From NCBI GenBank assembly GCA_021802085.1, contig JAKAAZ010000057.1, positions 1 through 17,878 on the forward strand: a stretch of DNA of 17,878 nt. The letters run 5' to 3'. The translations under genes and the position numbers were made by a program. This stretch comes from Acidobacteriota bacterium. Lineage in GTDB: Bacteria; Acidobacteriota; Terriglobia; Terriglobales; Acidobacteriaceae. The notes beneath the pieces are model-generated. The model searched no databases. It saw nothing but the letters and a program-made list of their open reading frames with translations, and had not been told where the DNA came from. Numbering within the stretch: the first letter of the stretch is position 1; each line of letters begins with the position of its first letter. Positions 1-7,208 of the stretch are shown here, piece after piece.

Positions 1-723
1 GCGCACGAATTTTTCGACGGGTACCGATCTGAGCTTCGATCGAATTCCTTCAAAAGCACCGGTCATGCGGCTCTGCACCAACGTTCCCGCTTCTTCCAGA
101 TCGAGCCCCAATATCCACTCCACCTCGCCGGACCAGTTCTCCTGTGCGTACTCTGCGAGGAGTACGCCAGCCTCGAATCCAACGCGGTAATTATCCACCC
201 CAAAATACGTTGCATGGGGATGAGGAATATCGATCGCGATCAAAGGGATATTCGCGCCAGCGATCTTGTCGGCGAGGATAGGAGCAACATGCTGGTCAAC
301 CTGGAATTCGATCACAAGATCGACTTGTTCCCTGACAAATGCGTCCGCATTTTTCAAGGCTGTTGCCCCATCGTAACGGTTGTCGAGGATCAATAAGTCC
401 ACGCCTGAAGCAGCGGCGGCAGCACGCAGGCTAGAAGTTACGGCTTCTGAAAAAGGCATCTCCGAGCTTTGGCTGCCAAACCCGAAACGCAGCTTGGAGG
501 GCTGTCCGACGCTGCGGTATAGCCCATCGCCAGCCTGCGTAATATAACCTCGATGCACCAATGTCTTGAGAATGCGGTAGACACTGGTTTTGGAAAAGTG
601 CGTGCGCCGGTAAATGGCCTCCAGCGCCATCGGGCTCTTCTCGGCCTGGAGCAGTTCCATGATGTCCAACGCCTTGGACAGGATAGGAATCAGGTATAGG
701 CGTTTGGTCGAAGTCTTTGCCAA
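1..723 (-). CDS. Regulator: IclR-type HTH + periplasmic-binding-like sugar domain (3' partial)
   Basis: The minus-strand frame is open from 723 to the window edge (241 codons seen). Residues about 12-60 form a winged HTH of IclR type (SKALDIMELL, then FSKTSVYRILKTLVHRGYI). From about residue 80 the sequence resembles a type-1 periplasmic-binding fold as in LacI-type effector domains (GVDLLILDNRYDG, PLIAIDIPHPHATYFGVDN). It is probably a cytoplasmic, sugar-responsive regulator of the neighbouring rhamnose genes; that role is inferred from position. The start is taken as TTG at 723, preceded by GGAG nine bases upstream; the first in-frame ATG would cut into the HTH. It follows rhaI by 78 bp on the same strand, so the two may be co-transcribed. 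An IclR HTH on a LacI/Peripla_BP-like sensor is less usual than the standard IclR GAF-like sensor. The C-terminus lies outside the window. Confidence 0.8.
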   Translation of the reverse strand, partial: MAKTSTKRLYLIPILSKALDIMELLQAEKSPMALEAIYRRTHFSKTSVYRILKTLVHRGYITQAGDGLYRSVGQPSKLRFGFGSQSSEMPFSEAVTSSLRAAAAASGVDLLILDNRYDGATALKNADAFVREQVDLVIEFQVDQHVAPILADKIAGANIPLIAIDIPHPHATYFGVDNYRVGFEAGVLLAEYAQENWSGEVEWILGLDLEEAGTLVQSRMTGAFEGIRSKLRSVPVEKFVR

Positions 724-801
724 GTGCGTAGGCTCCAATGGTGTTTTTAAGCCGAAGTATAACAGCTCCCGGGCTTCGTTGTTCCCTAATGGAACCTGGA
801 A

Positions 802-1992
802 TCAGGCATAGCTGGCGAGAGTCTTCGCGTTTTTCGCGCCACGTTCCCGCGCAATCCGTTCGACATAACCGCTCTCGCGGAGCGCGCGCAACGGGTCTTC
901 CGGAACTCCACGCGCTAGGCGCCATTCCCGGACGACCGGTCGAACATCTTCCCAGAATGCAGCGCGAAAACATTCCTCTGCTTCGACCAACCTACACTCG
1001 TTTTGCAACCGGCTGAGTTGCTCATGGTCTACCAATGCAGCTCGCGCATAGAGCTCCTGTGCGGCGATGGTCGTCTGCACCATTGCCTCGATCTTGCCTT
1101 TTAGATTGTGGCTTTGGTCGATCATGAAAGGAACGTGCATCGCCGCACCCCGCTCAAACTCGCAGCTCAAGATTTCGTGAAAGATACGGAAGACTTGATA
1201 TGGATCGATCGAACCCAGCGTCAGATCATCATCGGCATATCTGCGATCGTTAAAGTGAAATCCCCCCAGCATATCCAGTTGCAGCAGCCACGCCACAATC
1301 TGCTCTATGTTCTGCGACTGATAGTGGTGCCCGGTATCGACCAGCACCCGCGCCTGTGGCCCCGCACCGCGTGCCAGTTCCAGCGCCATGCCCCAATCCG
1401 CGATATCGGTGTGATAAAAGGCGGGCTCGAAAGGCTTGTATTCAATCAGCATCCGCTGATTGTTGGCGAGCGCACCATGCGTCTGCAGAAAGATCTCCTG
1501 CATCCAGTCGATCCGCTTCCGTATATTTTGTGTGCCAGGATAGTTCGATCCGTCGGCCACCCAAAAGGAAATGTCGCGCGATCCGAGCCGTTTGCCGATC
1601 TCGACAGAAAGCAGAATATGATCGAGCGCCTTCTGCCGGATTTGTGCGTCGGGATTGCAAATGGAGCCGTATTTGTACTCCTGCGCCTGGAATAAGTTTG
1701 GATTGATCGATCCCGCCTGGATTCCATATTTCGACACCAACTTCTGGATCGCCGGGACATCCGCCAGTCCCCCAGGCAAGTCCCACTCCACATGCAAGGC
1801 CATGATGGGGCTGATACCCGTCAGCGCTAGTACCTGTGCGGCATCTGCAAATTTTTCTTCGATCGACGTTGCCGCCGCTGCCTGTAGAAACTTGCCGAAT
1901 CGCGTTCCAGTGTTTGCAAATCCCCAGGATGGCACTTCGAGTTCGAATCCATCCAACGCTTTCCAGAGTAGGTCTTGTTTTTTCTGTCGCAT
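802..1992 (-). CDS. rhaI: L-rhamnose isomerase (Pseudomonas stutzeri RhaI type)
   Basis: This 396-residue TIM-barrel enzyme is predicted to convert L-rhamnose to L-rhamnulose in the cytoplasm, the first step of the phosphorylating rhamnose pathway. Putative metal ligands are E184 (MLIEYKPFEP), D219 (VLVDTGHHY), H246 (GGFHFNDR) and D292 (FMIDQSHN). Their spacing of 35, 27 and 46 residues equals that recalled for the structural metal site of P. stutzeri L-rhamnose isomerase (E219, D254, H281, D327). The WVADGSNYPG motif is also typical of this type rather than of E. coli RhaA. The start is ATG at 1992, with only a weak purine-rich ribosome site. It diverges from rhaT and is followed by the sugar-sensing regulator. 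No rhamnulokinase or aldolase gene is in the window. Related enzymes accept several aldoses, so the exact substrate is inferred partly from rhaT. Confidence 0.92.
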   Translation of the reverse strand: MRQKKQDLLWKALDGFELEVPSWGFANTGTRFGKFLQAAAATSIEEKFADAAQVLALTGISPIMALHVEWDLPGGLADVPAIQKLVSKYGIQAGSINPNLFQAQEYKYGSICNPDAQIRQKALDHILLSVEIGKRLGSRDISFWVADGSNYPGTQNIRKRIDWMQEIFLQTHGALANNQRMLIEYKPFEPAFYHTDIADWGMALELARGAGPQARVLVDTGHHYQSQNIEQIVAWLLQLDMLGGFHFNDRRYADDDLTLGSIDPYQVFRIFHEILSCEFERGAAMHVPFMIDQSHNLKGKIEAMVQTTIAAQELYARAALVDHEQLSRLQNECRLVEAEECFRAAFWEDVRPVVREWRLARGVPEDPLRALRESGYVERIARERGAKNAKTLASYA

Positions 1993-2092
1993 ATGGTGTC
2001 CGTCCCCTGCCCCCTGCCCCTCAGTTCAACTGCATGGAAGGGGCAACAAGCCATTTAATAGAAAACTAATTCCTTATTGGAAATCAACACAA

Positions 2093-2122
2093 AGCATAGC
2101 AAAGAAATATCCCCCCTTTCAA
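2093..2122 (-). promoter_or_regulatory. Candidate sigma70 promoter of rhaI
   Basis: On the minus strand, TTGAAA (2117-2122) is separated by 18 bp from TATGCT (2093-2098). Transcription would start near 2085 and give a leader of roughly 90 nt before the rhaI ATG. The stretch is AT-rich compared with the coding DNA around it. The call rests on match to consensus and position only. Confidence 0.35.
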
Positions 2123-2421
2123 TAAATTTTCTCGAAGAGATGTGTTTCGTATATGCGGCGATCTTTGTGCCGAACCAACAGTGGATGAAATCGACGACCA
2201 CATTCAGTCCGAGTGCTTCAAGAACTTCCTGCGATCGTCCTGGTGCGCCTCGGTCCGTTTGCAGACCGAACCAAGAGGATCTCGCGGGCGCCATGCTGCT
2301 CCCGTCTTTGTCCACGCCAAACGCGCCAGGATGTCACCGGGGAGGCGACAATCATCGTCTCCTGCGGTCGCTTGCCGCAGCCTCCATACACTTCGATCCC
2401 TTACTTCAATAGAAATTCCAT
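2123..2421. other. Intergenic stretch between divergent rhaI and rhaT, no gene assigned
   Basis: The DNA from about 2130 to 2400 has coding-like GC content but no frame on either strand gave a recognisable protein. It is longer than two divergent promoters need. It holds one clear palindrome (2250-2269). It could be a decayed gene fragment or extended regulatory DNA. Confidence 0.4.
2250..2269. promoter_or_regulatory. Palindrome TCGGTC-N8-GACCGA, candidate operator
   Basis: Perfect 6-bp half-sites (2250-2255 and 2264-2269) flank an 8-bp centre. The site lies between the divergent rhaI and rhaT genes, where the HTH regulator encoded at 1-723 would be expected to bind. No second copy was noticed in this spacer, so operator function is a guess. 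Confidence 0.25.
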
Positions 2422-2451
2422 TTCACAATCGATATATAAACAATTTATGAT
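2422..2451 (+). promoter_or_regulatory. Candidate sigma70 promoter of rhaT
   Basis: TTCACA (2422-2427) is followed after 18 bp by TATGAT (2446-2451), predicting a start near 2458. The spacer contains the inverted repeat ATAAA-CAA-TTTAT (2436-2448), which could bind a regulator. The predicted start leaves about 60 nt before the preferred rhaT start at 2521 and would make the TTG at 2455 unusable. Confidence 0.4.
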
Positions 2452-2520
2452 TGCTTGGCTTCAGTGCAATCCATGTTCGGTACGGCTGGCGCGGCACAGA
2501 TTTCCTACCGGGAGGCAGTT

Positions 2521-3792
2521 TTGGGCGTAAATCCCTTTCTGGGTGTCATTTTTAATTGGCTTGGCGGACTGGCCTCTGCCAGTTGCTACCTGCCCTTCCG
2601 TGGCATCAAGCGCTGGTCTTGGGAGACATACTGGCTCGTGCAGGGGATATTCAGCTGGATTCTTGCTCCCATCCTGATCGCTGCCGCACTGGTGCCGCAC
2701 CTGTATTCGATACTGCATGCCGCCCCAGCGTCCAGCCTTTTCTTCTCTTATTTCTGGGGTTCCATGTGGGGATTTGGCGCGCTGACTTTCGGGCTTTCCA
2801 TTCGTTATCTCGGCATTGCCCTCGGCTATCCCATTGCCATGGGGCTCTGCACCGTCTTTGGGACCCTGATGCCACCGATCTTCAGCGGTGAAATGGGGAC
2901 AATCGTTCGCCAGAGATCCGGCCAATTTATTCTTTTGGGCATTGGCATCTGTGTCGTCGGGATCATCTTCAGCGGTCTGGCCGGACGCTCTAAGGAACAG
3001 GAACTCTCCGAGGAAGAAAAAAAGAAAACGGTCAAGGAGTTCCATTACGGCAAGGGCCTCGCCGTGTCCATCTTTGCCGGTGTGATGAGTGCCTGTTTCG
3101 CCTACGGACTCGCAGCCGGGAAGCCAATCGCGCAAATCGCGCAGACAAAGCTGGCGCTCGAACATCACTCCGGCCTGTGGCAGGGCCTGCCCGTCCTGGT
3201 GGTTGTGATGTTGGGTGGGTTTACCACAAATTTCTTTTGGTGCCTCATCTTGTTGGTCCGCAACCGCTCCGCCAGCCAGTACATCGGCCTTTCGGCGCTG
3301 ACGGATCCTGCAGGTAGCGCTCCGTCCGGCGCGGTTTCCGCCGTGCCGCCTCCCGCACCAACGGAATTTCCTTCGCAGTCTGCGGCCGCAGTCCGCGCGC
3401 CCTCTGTTAGCCGCCTGCCGGTTAGCAGGCTAATCGTGAATTATCTCTTCGCCGGCGCCGCTGGAGTCATCTGGTATTTCCAATTTTTCTTCTACAGCAT
3501 GGGCCAGACCGAGATGGGCAAATACGCCTTCTCCAGTTGGACGCTGCTCATGGCCAGCATCATTATCTCCTCGACTCTTTGGGGCATCGCTCTTCATGAG
3601 TGGCGCGGCACCAGCCGGCGTACACAGGGCCTGGTCGCGATCGGCCTTGTACTGCTCGTGGCCTCGACCGTTGTCGTCGGCTATGGCAATTATTTGCAGG
3701 TCAACGGCATCTCTCAACCTCGGCCTGCTTCCAATCCGCGGCAAAAATTGGGCATGGCTCAGAAATTGGACCCGCCGAGTACCCCATCCTAG
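2521..3792 (+). CDS. rhaT: L-rhamnose/H+ symporter RhaT
   Basis: This multi-span inner-membrane protein of the drug/metabolite-transporter superfamily should import L-rhamnose with protons. Family signatures include LPFRGIKRWSWETYWLVQG near the N-terminus, GSMWGFGALTFGLSIRYLGIA, and IWYFQFFFYSMGQ near the C-terminus, all close to E. coli RhaT. I prefer TTG at 2521: GGGAGG (2510-2515) stands five bases before it, and the protein then begins MGVNPFLGVIF at the usual family position. A longer frame from TTG 2455 or ATG 2473 exists but lacks a ribosome site. At 423 residues it exceeds E. coli RhaT (344). The extra length comes from a Pro/Ala/Ser-rich linker around residues 280-325 and a polar tail after the last membrane segment. 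The stop codon falls inside a dispersed hairpin repeat, so the tail may have been altered by that insertion. Confidence 0.9.
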   Translation: MGVNPFLGVIFNWLGGLASASCYLPFRGIKRWSWETYWLVQGIFSWILAPILIAAALVPHLYSILHAAPASSLFFSYFWGSMWGFGALTFGLSIRYLGIALGYPIAMGLCTVFGTLMPPIFSGEMGTIVRQRSGQFILLGIGICVVGIIFSGLAGRSKEQELSEEEKKKTVKEFHYGKGLAVSIFAGVMSACFAYGLAAGKPIAQIAQTKLALEHHSGLWQGLPVLVVVMLGGFTTNFFWCLILLVRNRSASQYIGLSALTDPAGSAPSGAVSAVPPPAPTEFPSQSAAAVRAPSVSRLPVSRLIVNYLFAGAAGVIWYFQFFFYSMGQTEMGKYAFSSWTLLMASIIISSTLWGIALHEWRGTSRRTQGLVAIGLVLLVASTVVVGYGNYLQVNGISQPRPASNPRQKLGMAQKLDPPSTPS

Positions 3793-3823
3793 CGCAGCTT
3801 GGGTGGGGTAGAACGATGCCCGC
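3782..3823 (+). repeat. Dispersed hairpin repeat, copy 1
   Basis: The core is the stem CCCATCCTAGC (3783-3793), a GCA loop, and GCTTGGGTGGG (3797-3807), with one G-T wobble and one mismatch. It is followed by the tail TAGAACGATGCCCGC. The same core and tail recur at 6904-6952 and 7649-7684 in the same orientation. The rhaT stop codon (3790-3792) lies in the left arm. It resembles a REP-type element; no REP transposase gene is in the window. Confidence 0.75.
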
Positions 3824-4018
3824 ATCATCCCGCGCGTACCGCATGCAACCATGCAAGGAGTCATTCTGCCCCTGCCCCTGTCGCGCAGCGAAGAATCCCT
3901 GCATCCGCATCCCTTACCCGGAGCAAAGCCGCAAGGTCTCAGAACAACAACCCCAGCCACCCGTATTCCACCCCCGCGAAACCGCTCCAGGTCTCCAACC
4001 GATGGCTGGTGTACCTTG

Positions 4019-4049
4019 GGTGCCCCAGGTCTCGCTTCTGAGACCTGGG
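4019..4049. repeat. Perfect hairpin next to the restriction cassette
   Basis: The arms CCCAGGTCTC (4024-4033) and GAGACCTGGG (4040-4049) pair perfectly over 10 bp around a 6-nt loop. The element begins GGTGCCCCA, the same nine bases that precede hairpin copy 2 at 6904-6912. It is probably a second short dispersed-repeat type. No T-run follows, so a terminator is less likely. Confidence 0.6.
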
Positions 4050-4073
4050 ATTCTCCAATCCAAAATCATCCCA

Positions 4074-4268
4074 TCACAATAGATAGCGGTCTTCGAGCCG
4101 TCGCGTCTGCCCCAGCGCCGTCAACGTCTCCAGAATTTCGGCCACCCGTATTCGACTGGCGGGCTTGAACGCTGCCGCGACCTGCTGCGCGCTTTGCAGC
4201 GGAGTGGCGCGAAGAACATCTTTCACCGCCCGCGCAATTCGATCAACGCAAGAGTGTTTTTGCCGGTA
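4074..4268 (-). pseudogene. Remnant: C-terminal winged-helix-like tail of a lost gene
   Basis: The minus-strand frame between stops gives 64 residues with a natural ending: CVDRIARAVKDVLRA, then TPLQSAQQVAAAFKPA, then RVAEILETLTALGQTRRLED and a stop at 4074-4076. It reads as a helix-rich winged-helix tail of the kind I associate with the end of large DNA methyltransferase or similar proteins in Acidobacteria; that family link is from memory and unproven. Nothing upstream, towards 4436, continues the protein and there is no start codon with a ribosome site. It lies between two repeats and beside an intact restriction system, which fits the end of a replaced gene. The rest of 3824-4436 shows no gene. 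Confidence 0.4.
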
Positions 4269-4436
4269 CTAACTAACCGTCCTCCATAAGCTCCCGATTC
4301 CCAAAGTGATAATCATGACTTCGGTGTGTTCCCGCTTTCGGTTCCGGCTGCAATTTGCACAGGGCTGGGAGTTCCTCATCGTGCTGTAATGGGAACAATC
4401 AGCCGCATTTCAATCGGTCGCGGTAATGTTTAAGAT

Positions 4437-4844
4437 GTGGATACGGTACCTCCATCCAAGCGTTCCGAGGTCATGGCTCTGGTCCACTCAAAGGACACGC
4501 GGCCCGAGCTACTCGTCCGCAGGCTTGTATTCGCCACAGGTTACCGGTATCGGCTCCATGCGAAGGATTTGCCTGGCCGACCCGATCTCGTTTTTCGTTC
4601 CCGGCGAAAGGTCATTTTCGTTCACGGCTGCTTCTGGCACCGGCACAACGCCTGCGCCCTTGCGCGGATGCCGAAATCGCGACCGGAGTTTTGGGGGCCG
4701 AAGCTGGAAGGAAACAAGCAGCGAGACGCTAGAAACTTGGTGCGCCTCAGGCAGCAGGGGTGGCAGGCGCTGACAATTTGGGAATGCCAGCTTAGCGACA
4801 CCAATCGTTTGCAGAGCAAGATTAGGAGGTTCCTCGATGCATAG
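4437..4844 (+). CDS. vsr: Very short patch repair endonuclease Vsr
   Basis: Vsr nicks DNA 5' of the T in T:G mismatches formed when 5-methylcytosine deaminates, so it protects sites methylated by the next gene. The 135 residues carry GRPDLVF with the catalytic Asp (D50) and the FVHGCFWHRH metal and zinc motif (H63, C65, H68, H70), with C73 following. D97 and C117 sit at the numbers recalled for E. coli Vsr. The N-terminal MALVHSKDTRPELLVRRL is also typical. The start is GTG at 4437; no ATG fits, and the ribosome site is poor. Its last eight bases overlap the methylase gene, whose strong AGGAGG ribosome site lies within vsr, pointing to coupled expression. It is the first gene of the vsr, methylase, nuclease operon. 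Confidence 0.93.
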   Translation: MDTVPPSKRSEVMALVHSKDTRPELLVRRLVFATGYRYRLHAKDLPGRPDLVFRSRRKVIFVHGCFWHRHNACALARMPKSRPEFWGPKLEGNKQRDARNLVRLRQQGWQALTIWECQLSDTNRLQSKIRRFLDA

Positions 4845-6015
4845 CGTTGAATTATTTGCCGGAGCTGGTGGACTAGCGATTGGCATGTCGAATGCTGGAT
4901 TTAGTCACGCGGCTGTCATTGAATGGGATCATGACGCTTGCGAAACATTCCGTGAAAATCAACGTGACAATTTCCAAGCTGTTGAAAAATGGCCACTGTT
5001 CGAGGGCGACGTGAGAGAGTTCGATTATAGCCGCCTGACGAATGTTGTGGTTGTTTCGGGGGGCCCACCATGCCAGCCATTTTCACTGGGCGGTAAACAT
5101 CGTGGGCACCTAGATACGAGAGACATGTTTCCACAGGCGGTTCGAGCAGTGCGCGAATTGAGACCTAAGGCCTTCATCTTTGAGAATGTCAAGGGGCTCT
5201 TGCGGGAAACATTCGCCGACTATTTTGAATATATCCAGTTCCAGCTAACACATCCGAGCTTCACTCGGCGCAAGTCGGAAAACTGGAAAGAGCATCGCAT
5301 GAGGCTGGAAAAGCACCACACCTCCCTTCAAGGTCGCACGGAGTACAATGTCGTGTTCCGGCTGCTGAATGCCGCGAATTATGGAGTGCCACAGCGCCGT
5401 GAGCGTGTTTTCCTAGTTGGATTTCGGTCCGACCTCGGTATCGAGTGGAGCTTCCCAGAAGGCCCTTATTCGGAAGACAACTTGCTGCGTTCGCAGTGGG
5501 TGACGGAGGAGTACTGGGACCGTCATAGAATCGCGAGTCGCAAACGACCGCGACTCGACCCCCGCCAAGCCACGCGTGTAGAGAAACTTCGCGGGGATCT
5601 ACCTTTCGATTCCGACAAGCTCCCGTGGTTGACGGTGAGGGACGCAATCGCGGACCTACCTGATCCTGAGAAGAAACTGCGGAGCGAGATTCCAAATCAC
5701 GCGTTCAATCCTGGTGCCCGGATCTACAAGGGGCACACTGGCAGCCCACTCGACGAACCCGCGAAGACCCTAAAAGCGGGCGACCACGGCGTGCCGGGTG
5801 GAGAAAACATGCTCGCGCGGGTGGACGGAACGGTTCGTTACTTCACCGTCCGCGAAGCTGCCCGTCTGCAGACCTTCCCCGACAAATACGTGTTTCGAGG
5901 TGCTTGGACCGAGGCTATGCGGCAACTGGGAAACGCAGTCCCCGTTCGCCTGGCCCAGACTGTCGCCGGATCGGTGGCCGAAACATTGCTAAAAAGAAGC
6001 AAGGATAACCGATGA
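4837..6015 (+). CDS. DNA (cytosine-5) methyltransferase of a type II R-M system
   Basis: This 392-residue enzyme transfers a methyl group from SAM to C5 of cytosine in a specific DNA site. The conserved motifs are in order: motif I VELFAGAGGLAIGM (about 4-17), motif IV GGPPCQPFS with catalytic C79, motif VI FENVKG (about 115-120), motif VIII QRRERVFLVGFR (about 186-197), a target-recognition region of roughly 200-330, motif IX REAARLQTFPD, and motif X QLGNAVP. The length is usual for a stand-alone m5C enzyme. ATG 4837 overlaps vsr, and its own stop overlaps the nuclease start as ATGA, so all three genes are probably translated together. If the partner nuclease has Eco29kI specificity, the site would be CCGCGG; that is inference. 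Confidence 0.95.
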   Translation: MHSVELFAGAGGLAIGMSNAGFSHAAVIEWDHDACETFRENQRDNFQAVEKWPLFEGDVREFDYSRLTNVVVVSGGPPCQPFSLGGKHRGHLDTRDMFPQAVRAVRELRPKAFIFENVKGLLRETFADYFEYIQFQLTHPSFTRRKSENWKEHRMRLEKHHTSLQGRTEYNVVFRLLNAANYGVPQRRERVFLVGFRSDLGIEWSFPEGPYSEDNLLRSQWVTEEYWDRHRIASRKRPRLDPRQATRVEKLRGDLPFDSDKLPWLTVRDAIADLPDPEKKLRSEIPNHAFNPGARIYKGHTGSPLDEPAKTLKAGDHGVPGGENMLARVDGTVRYFTVREAARLQTFPDKYVFRGAWTEAMRQLGNAVPVRLAQTVAGSVAETLLKRSKDNR

Positions 6016-6851
6016 CAAAGACTCCCTTAAAGCTCGAACAGTTGGCCGACCGGATCAAGGAGATCTCCGAGGAGATCGCCAAGGAGGAGGCAACACTACT
6101 TGCTGGGCCAAGCGCAAAAAGAGTTCGCAAGAAGATTGGAGATGCGTACGAGAAGCTGCGAAGGGTCATGGAGGACCTCGACCCCATAAAGCATCCAGGA
6201 TTTGTCTTCGACCCCTCAAATCCGAACGTAGTCGGGCGGATAGTCGGAATCACGATGATCGCTCAGCCCAGAAAACCGCTTACGATTGCGGATCGCTTCT
6301 ATGGTTCCGGGGTCTATGCGATCTATTACGCGGGAGCATTCCCAACCTACTCGGCGATATCGAAGCGAGAACATCCTATCTACGTTGGCAAGGCTGATCC
6401 GGCTGACCCCGCGAGTAAAACGGCATTCGAACAAGGAGACAAGCTGTCGGGCCGCTTGAATGAACACCGAAAGAATATTGTCAAAGCTGCGGCGTCGCTG
6501 CGATTGGAAGATTTCGAATACCGCGTCCTTGTTGTCCAGTCGGGATGGCAAAATGCGGCGGAAAGCTACCTGATCGATCTCTTCAAACCGATCTGGAATA
6601 ATGAGGTCGGCATTTGTTACGGTTTTGGCAAACACGGGGACGCGCCTGAAACCCGTGCGAACCTTCGTTCGCCGTGGGATACCCTGCACCATGGTCGCGA
6701 CTGGGCTCACCGAGATCCAAATATGTTGGATGCGCGACCAAGGGAGCAAATTGTCAAAGATATCGCGCGGCATTTTGCCGAATACCCACCGCTCGGCTCA
6801 GTTGATGAGATTTTGCGCCGTTTCCTGGATGAAATGAGGGAGATTGCCTAA
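6012..6851 (+). CDS. GIY-YIG restriction endonuclease, Eco29kI-like
   Basis: This is the restriction partner of the upstream methylase. It shows a GIY-YIG nuclease core: GVYAIYY (Y102), PIYVGKA (Y124), SGRLNEHRKNI (R148, H152), AAESYLIDLFKPIWN (E184, N196). In Eco29kI the recalled active-site set is Y49, Y76, R104, H108, E142, N154; the R-to-H gap of 4 and E-to-N gap of 12 are identical here. At 279 residues it is longer than Eco29kI, mainly through an N-terminal helical stretch (residues 8-55, likely coiled coil). Methylase and nuclease overlap by ATGA, an arrangement that would rely on coupling rather than on a separate control protein, and no C-protein gene is visible. Eco29kI cuts CCGCGG; whether this protein does is untested. 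The R-M genes look less GC-rich by eye than their neighbours, consistent with transfer. Confidence 0.85.
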   Translation: MTKTPLKLEQLADRIKEISEEIAKEEATLLAGPSAKRVRKKIGDAYEKLRRVMEDLDPIKHPGFVFDPSNPNVVGRIVGITMIAQPRKPLTIADRFYGSGVYAIYYAGAFPTYSAISKREHPIYVGKADPADPASKTAFEQGDKLSGRLNEHRKNIVKAAASLRLEDFEYRVLVVQSGWQNAAESYLIDLFKPIWNNEVGICYGFGKHGDAPETRANLRSPWDTLHHGRDWAHRDPNMLDARPREQIVKDIARHFAEYPPLGSVDEILRRFLDEMREIA

Positions 6852-7150
6852 GGTTGATGATTGGTCTGCGATCAACGATGAGCAGACAATTAGCTGCGCG
6901 CCAGGTGCCCCATCAATCCTAGCGCAGCTAGGGTGGGATAGAACGATGCCCGCAGCACAGCACGGTGCCACAGGTTCCGATTCTTAGACGTGGACTCAGG
7001 CGGATGAGTTCCACTTATGTCACCGTCAATCCGGAAGGAATTCTAGGTTGACGAGATCATGCCATCGCGTGACCTGAACCCCGGCAATAAACGCCGCGGT
7101 ATTTTCCATCCATCCATCGCAACCCTCAGCATCTGGCGATAATTTCCATC
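6852..7150. other. Intergenic stretch after the restriction operon
   Basis: Apart from hairpin repeat copy 2 (6904-6952) and a weak GTTGAT/ATCAAC stem just after the nuclease stop (6853-6876, no T-run), I see no gene here. I looked for a RelE/HigB-type toxin that often precedes this kind of antitoxin and found no recognisable frame. Confidence 0.5.
6904..6952 (+). repeat. Dispersed hairpin repeat, copy 2
   Basis: It begins GGTGCCCCA (6904-6912), then ATCCTAGC, a GCA loop (6924-6926), GCTAGGGTGGG, and the tail ATAGAACGATGCCCGC. It has the same orientation as copy 1, so copies 1 and 2 bracket the restriction operon as direct repeats. Confidence 0.75.
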
Positions 7151-7179
7151 TTGAACGTAGTTGCACCAGGTGCTACAGT
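7151..7179 (+). promoter_or_regulatory. Antitoxin-gene promoter with embedded operator palindrome
   Basis: TTGAAC (7151-7156), a 17-bp spacer and TACAGT (7174-7179) make a good sigma70-type promoter. Within it the imperfect palindrome GTTGCACC-A-GGTGCTAC (7160-7176) fills the spacer and enters the -10 box, with one mismatched pair per arm. This is the classic place for autorepression by the HTH protein encoded at 7209. An AGGA ribosome site (7196-7199) precedes the start. Confidence 0.6.
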
Positions 7180-7208
7180 GTTTGCATGGCGAACCAGGAT
7201 GATATGCC

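Noticed and set aside
3956..4153. Direct repeat GCCACCCGTATTC (3956-3968 and 4141-4153)
   Set aside because: Thirteen bases shared across 185 bp in a repeat-rich spacer; there is no duplicated target site, gene or terminal repeat to make it an insertion element.
4437..6851. Absence of CCGCGG sites in the restriction cassette while several occur elsewhere in the window
   Set aside because: In about 2.4 kb fewer than one or two sites are expected by chance, so the absence is not informative, and the specificity itself is only inferred.
6853..6876. GTTGAT-N12-ATCAAC stem after the nuclease gene as a terminator
   Set aside because: The stem is short, the loop long and there is no T-run.
6953..7208. 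Possible RelE/HigB toxin gene before the antitoxin
   Set aside because: All frames were read; none gives a start, a plausible length and toxin-like sequence. The only frame touching the antitoxin start from a start codon has eight codons.
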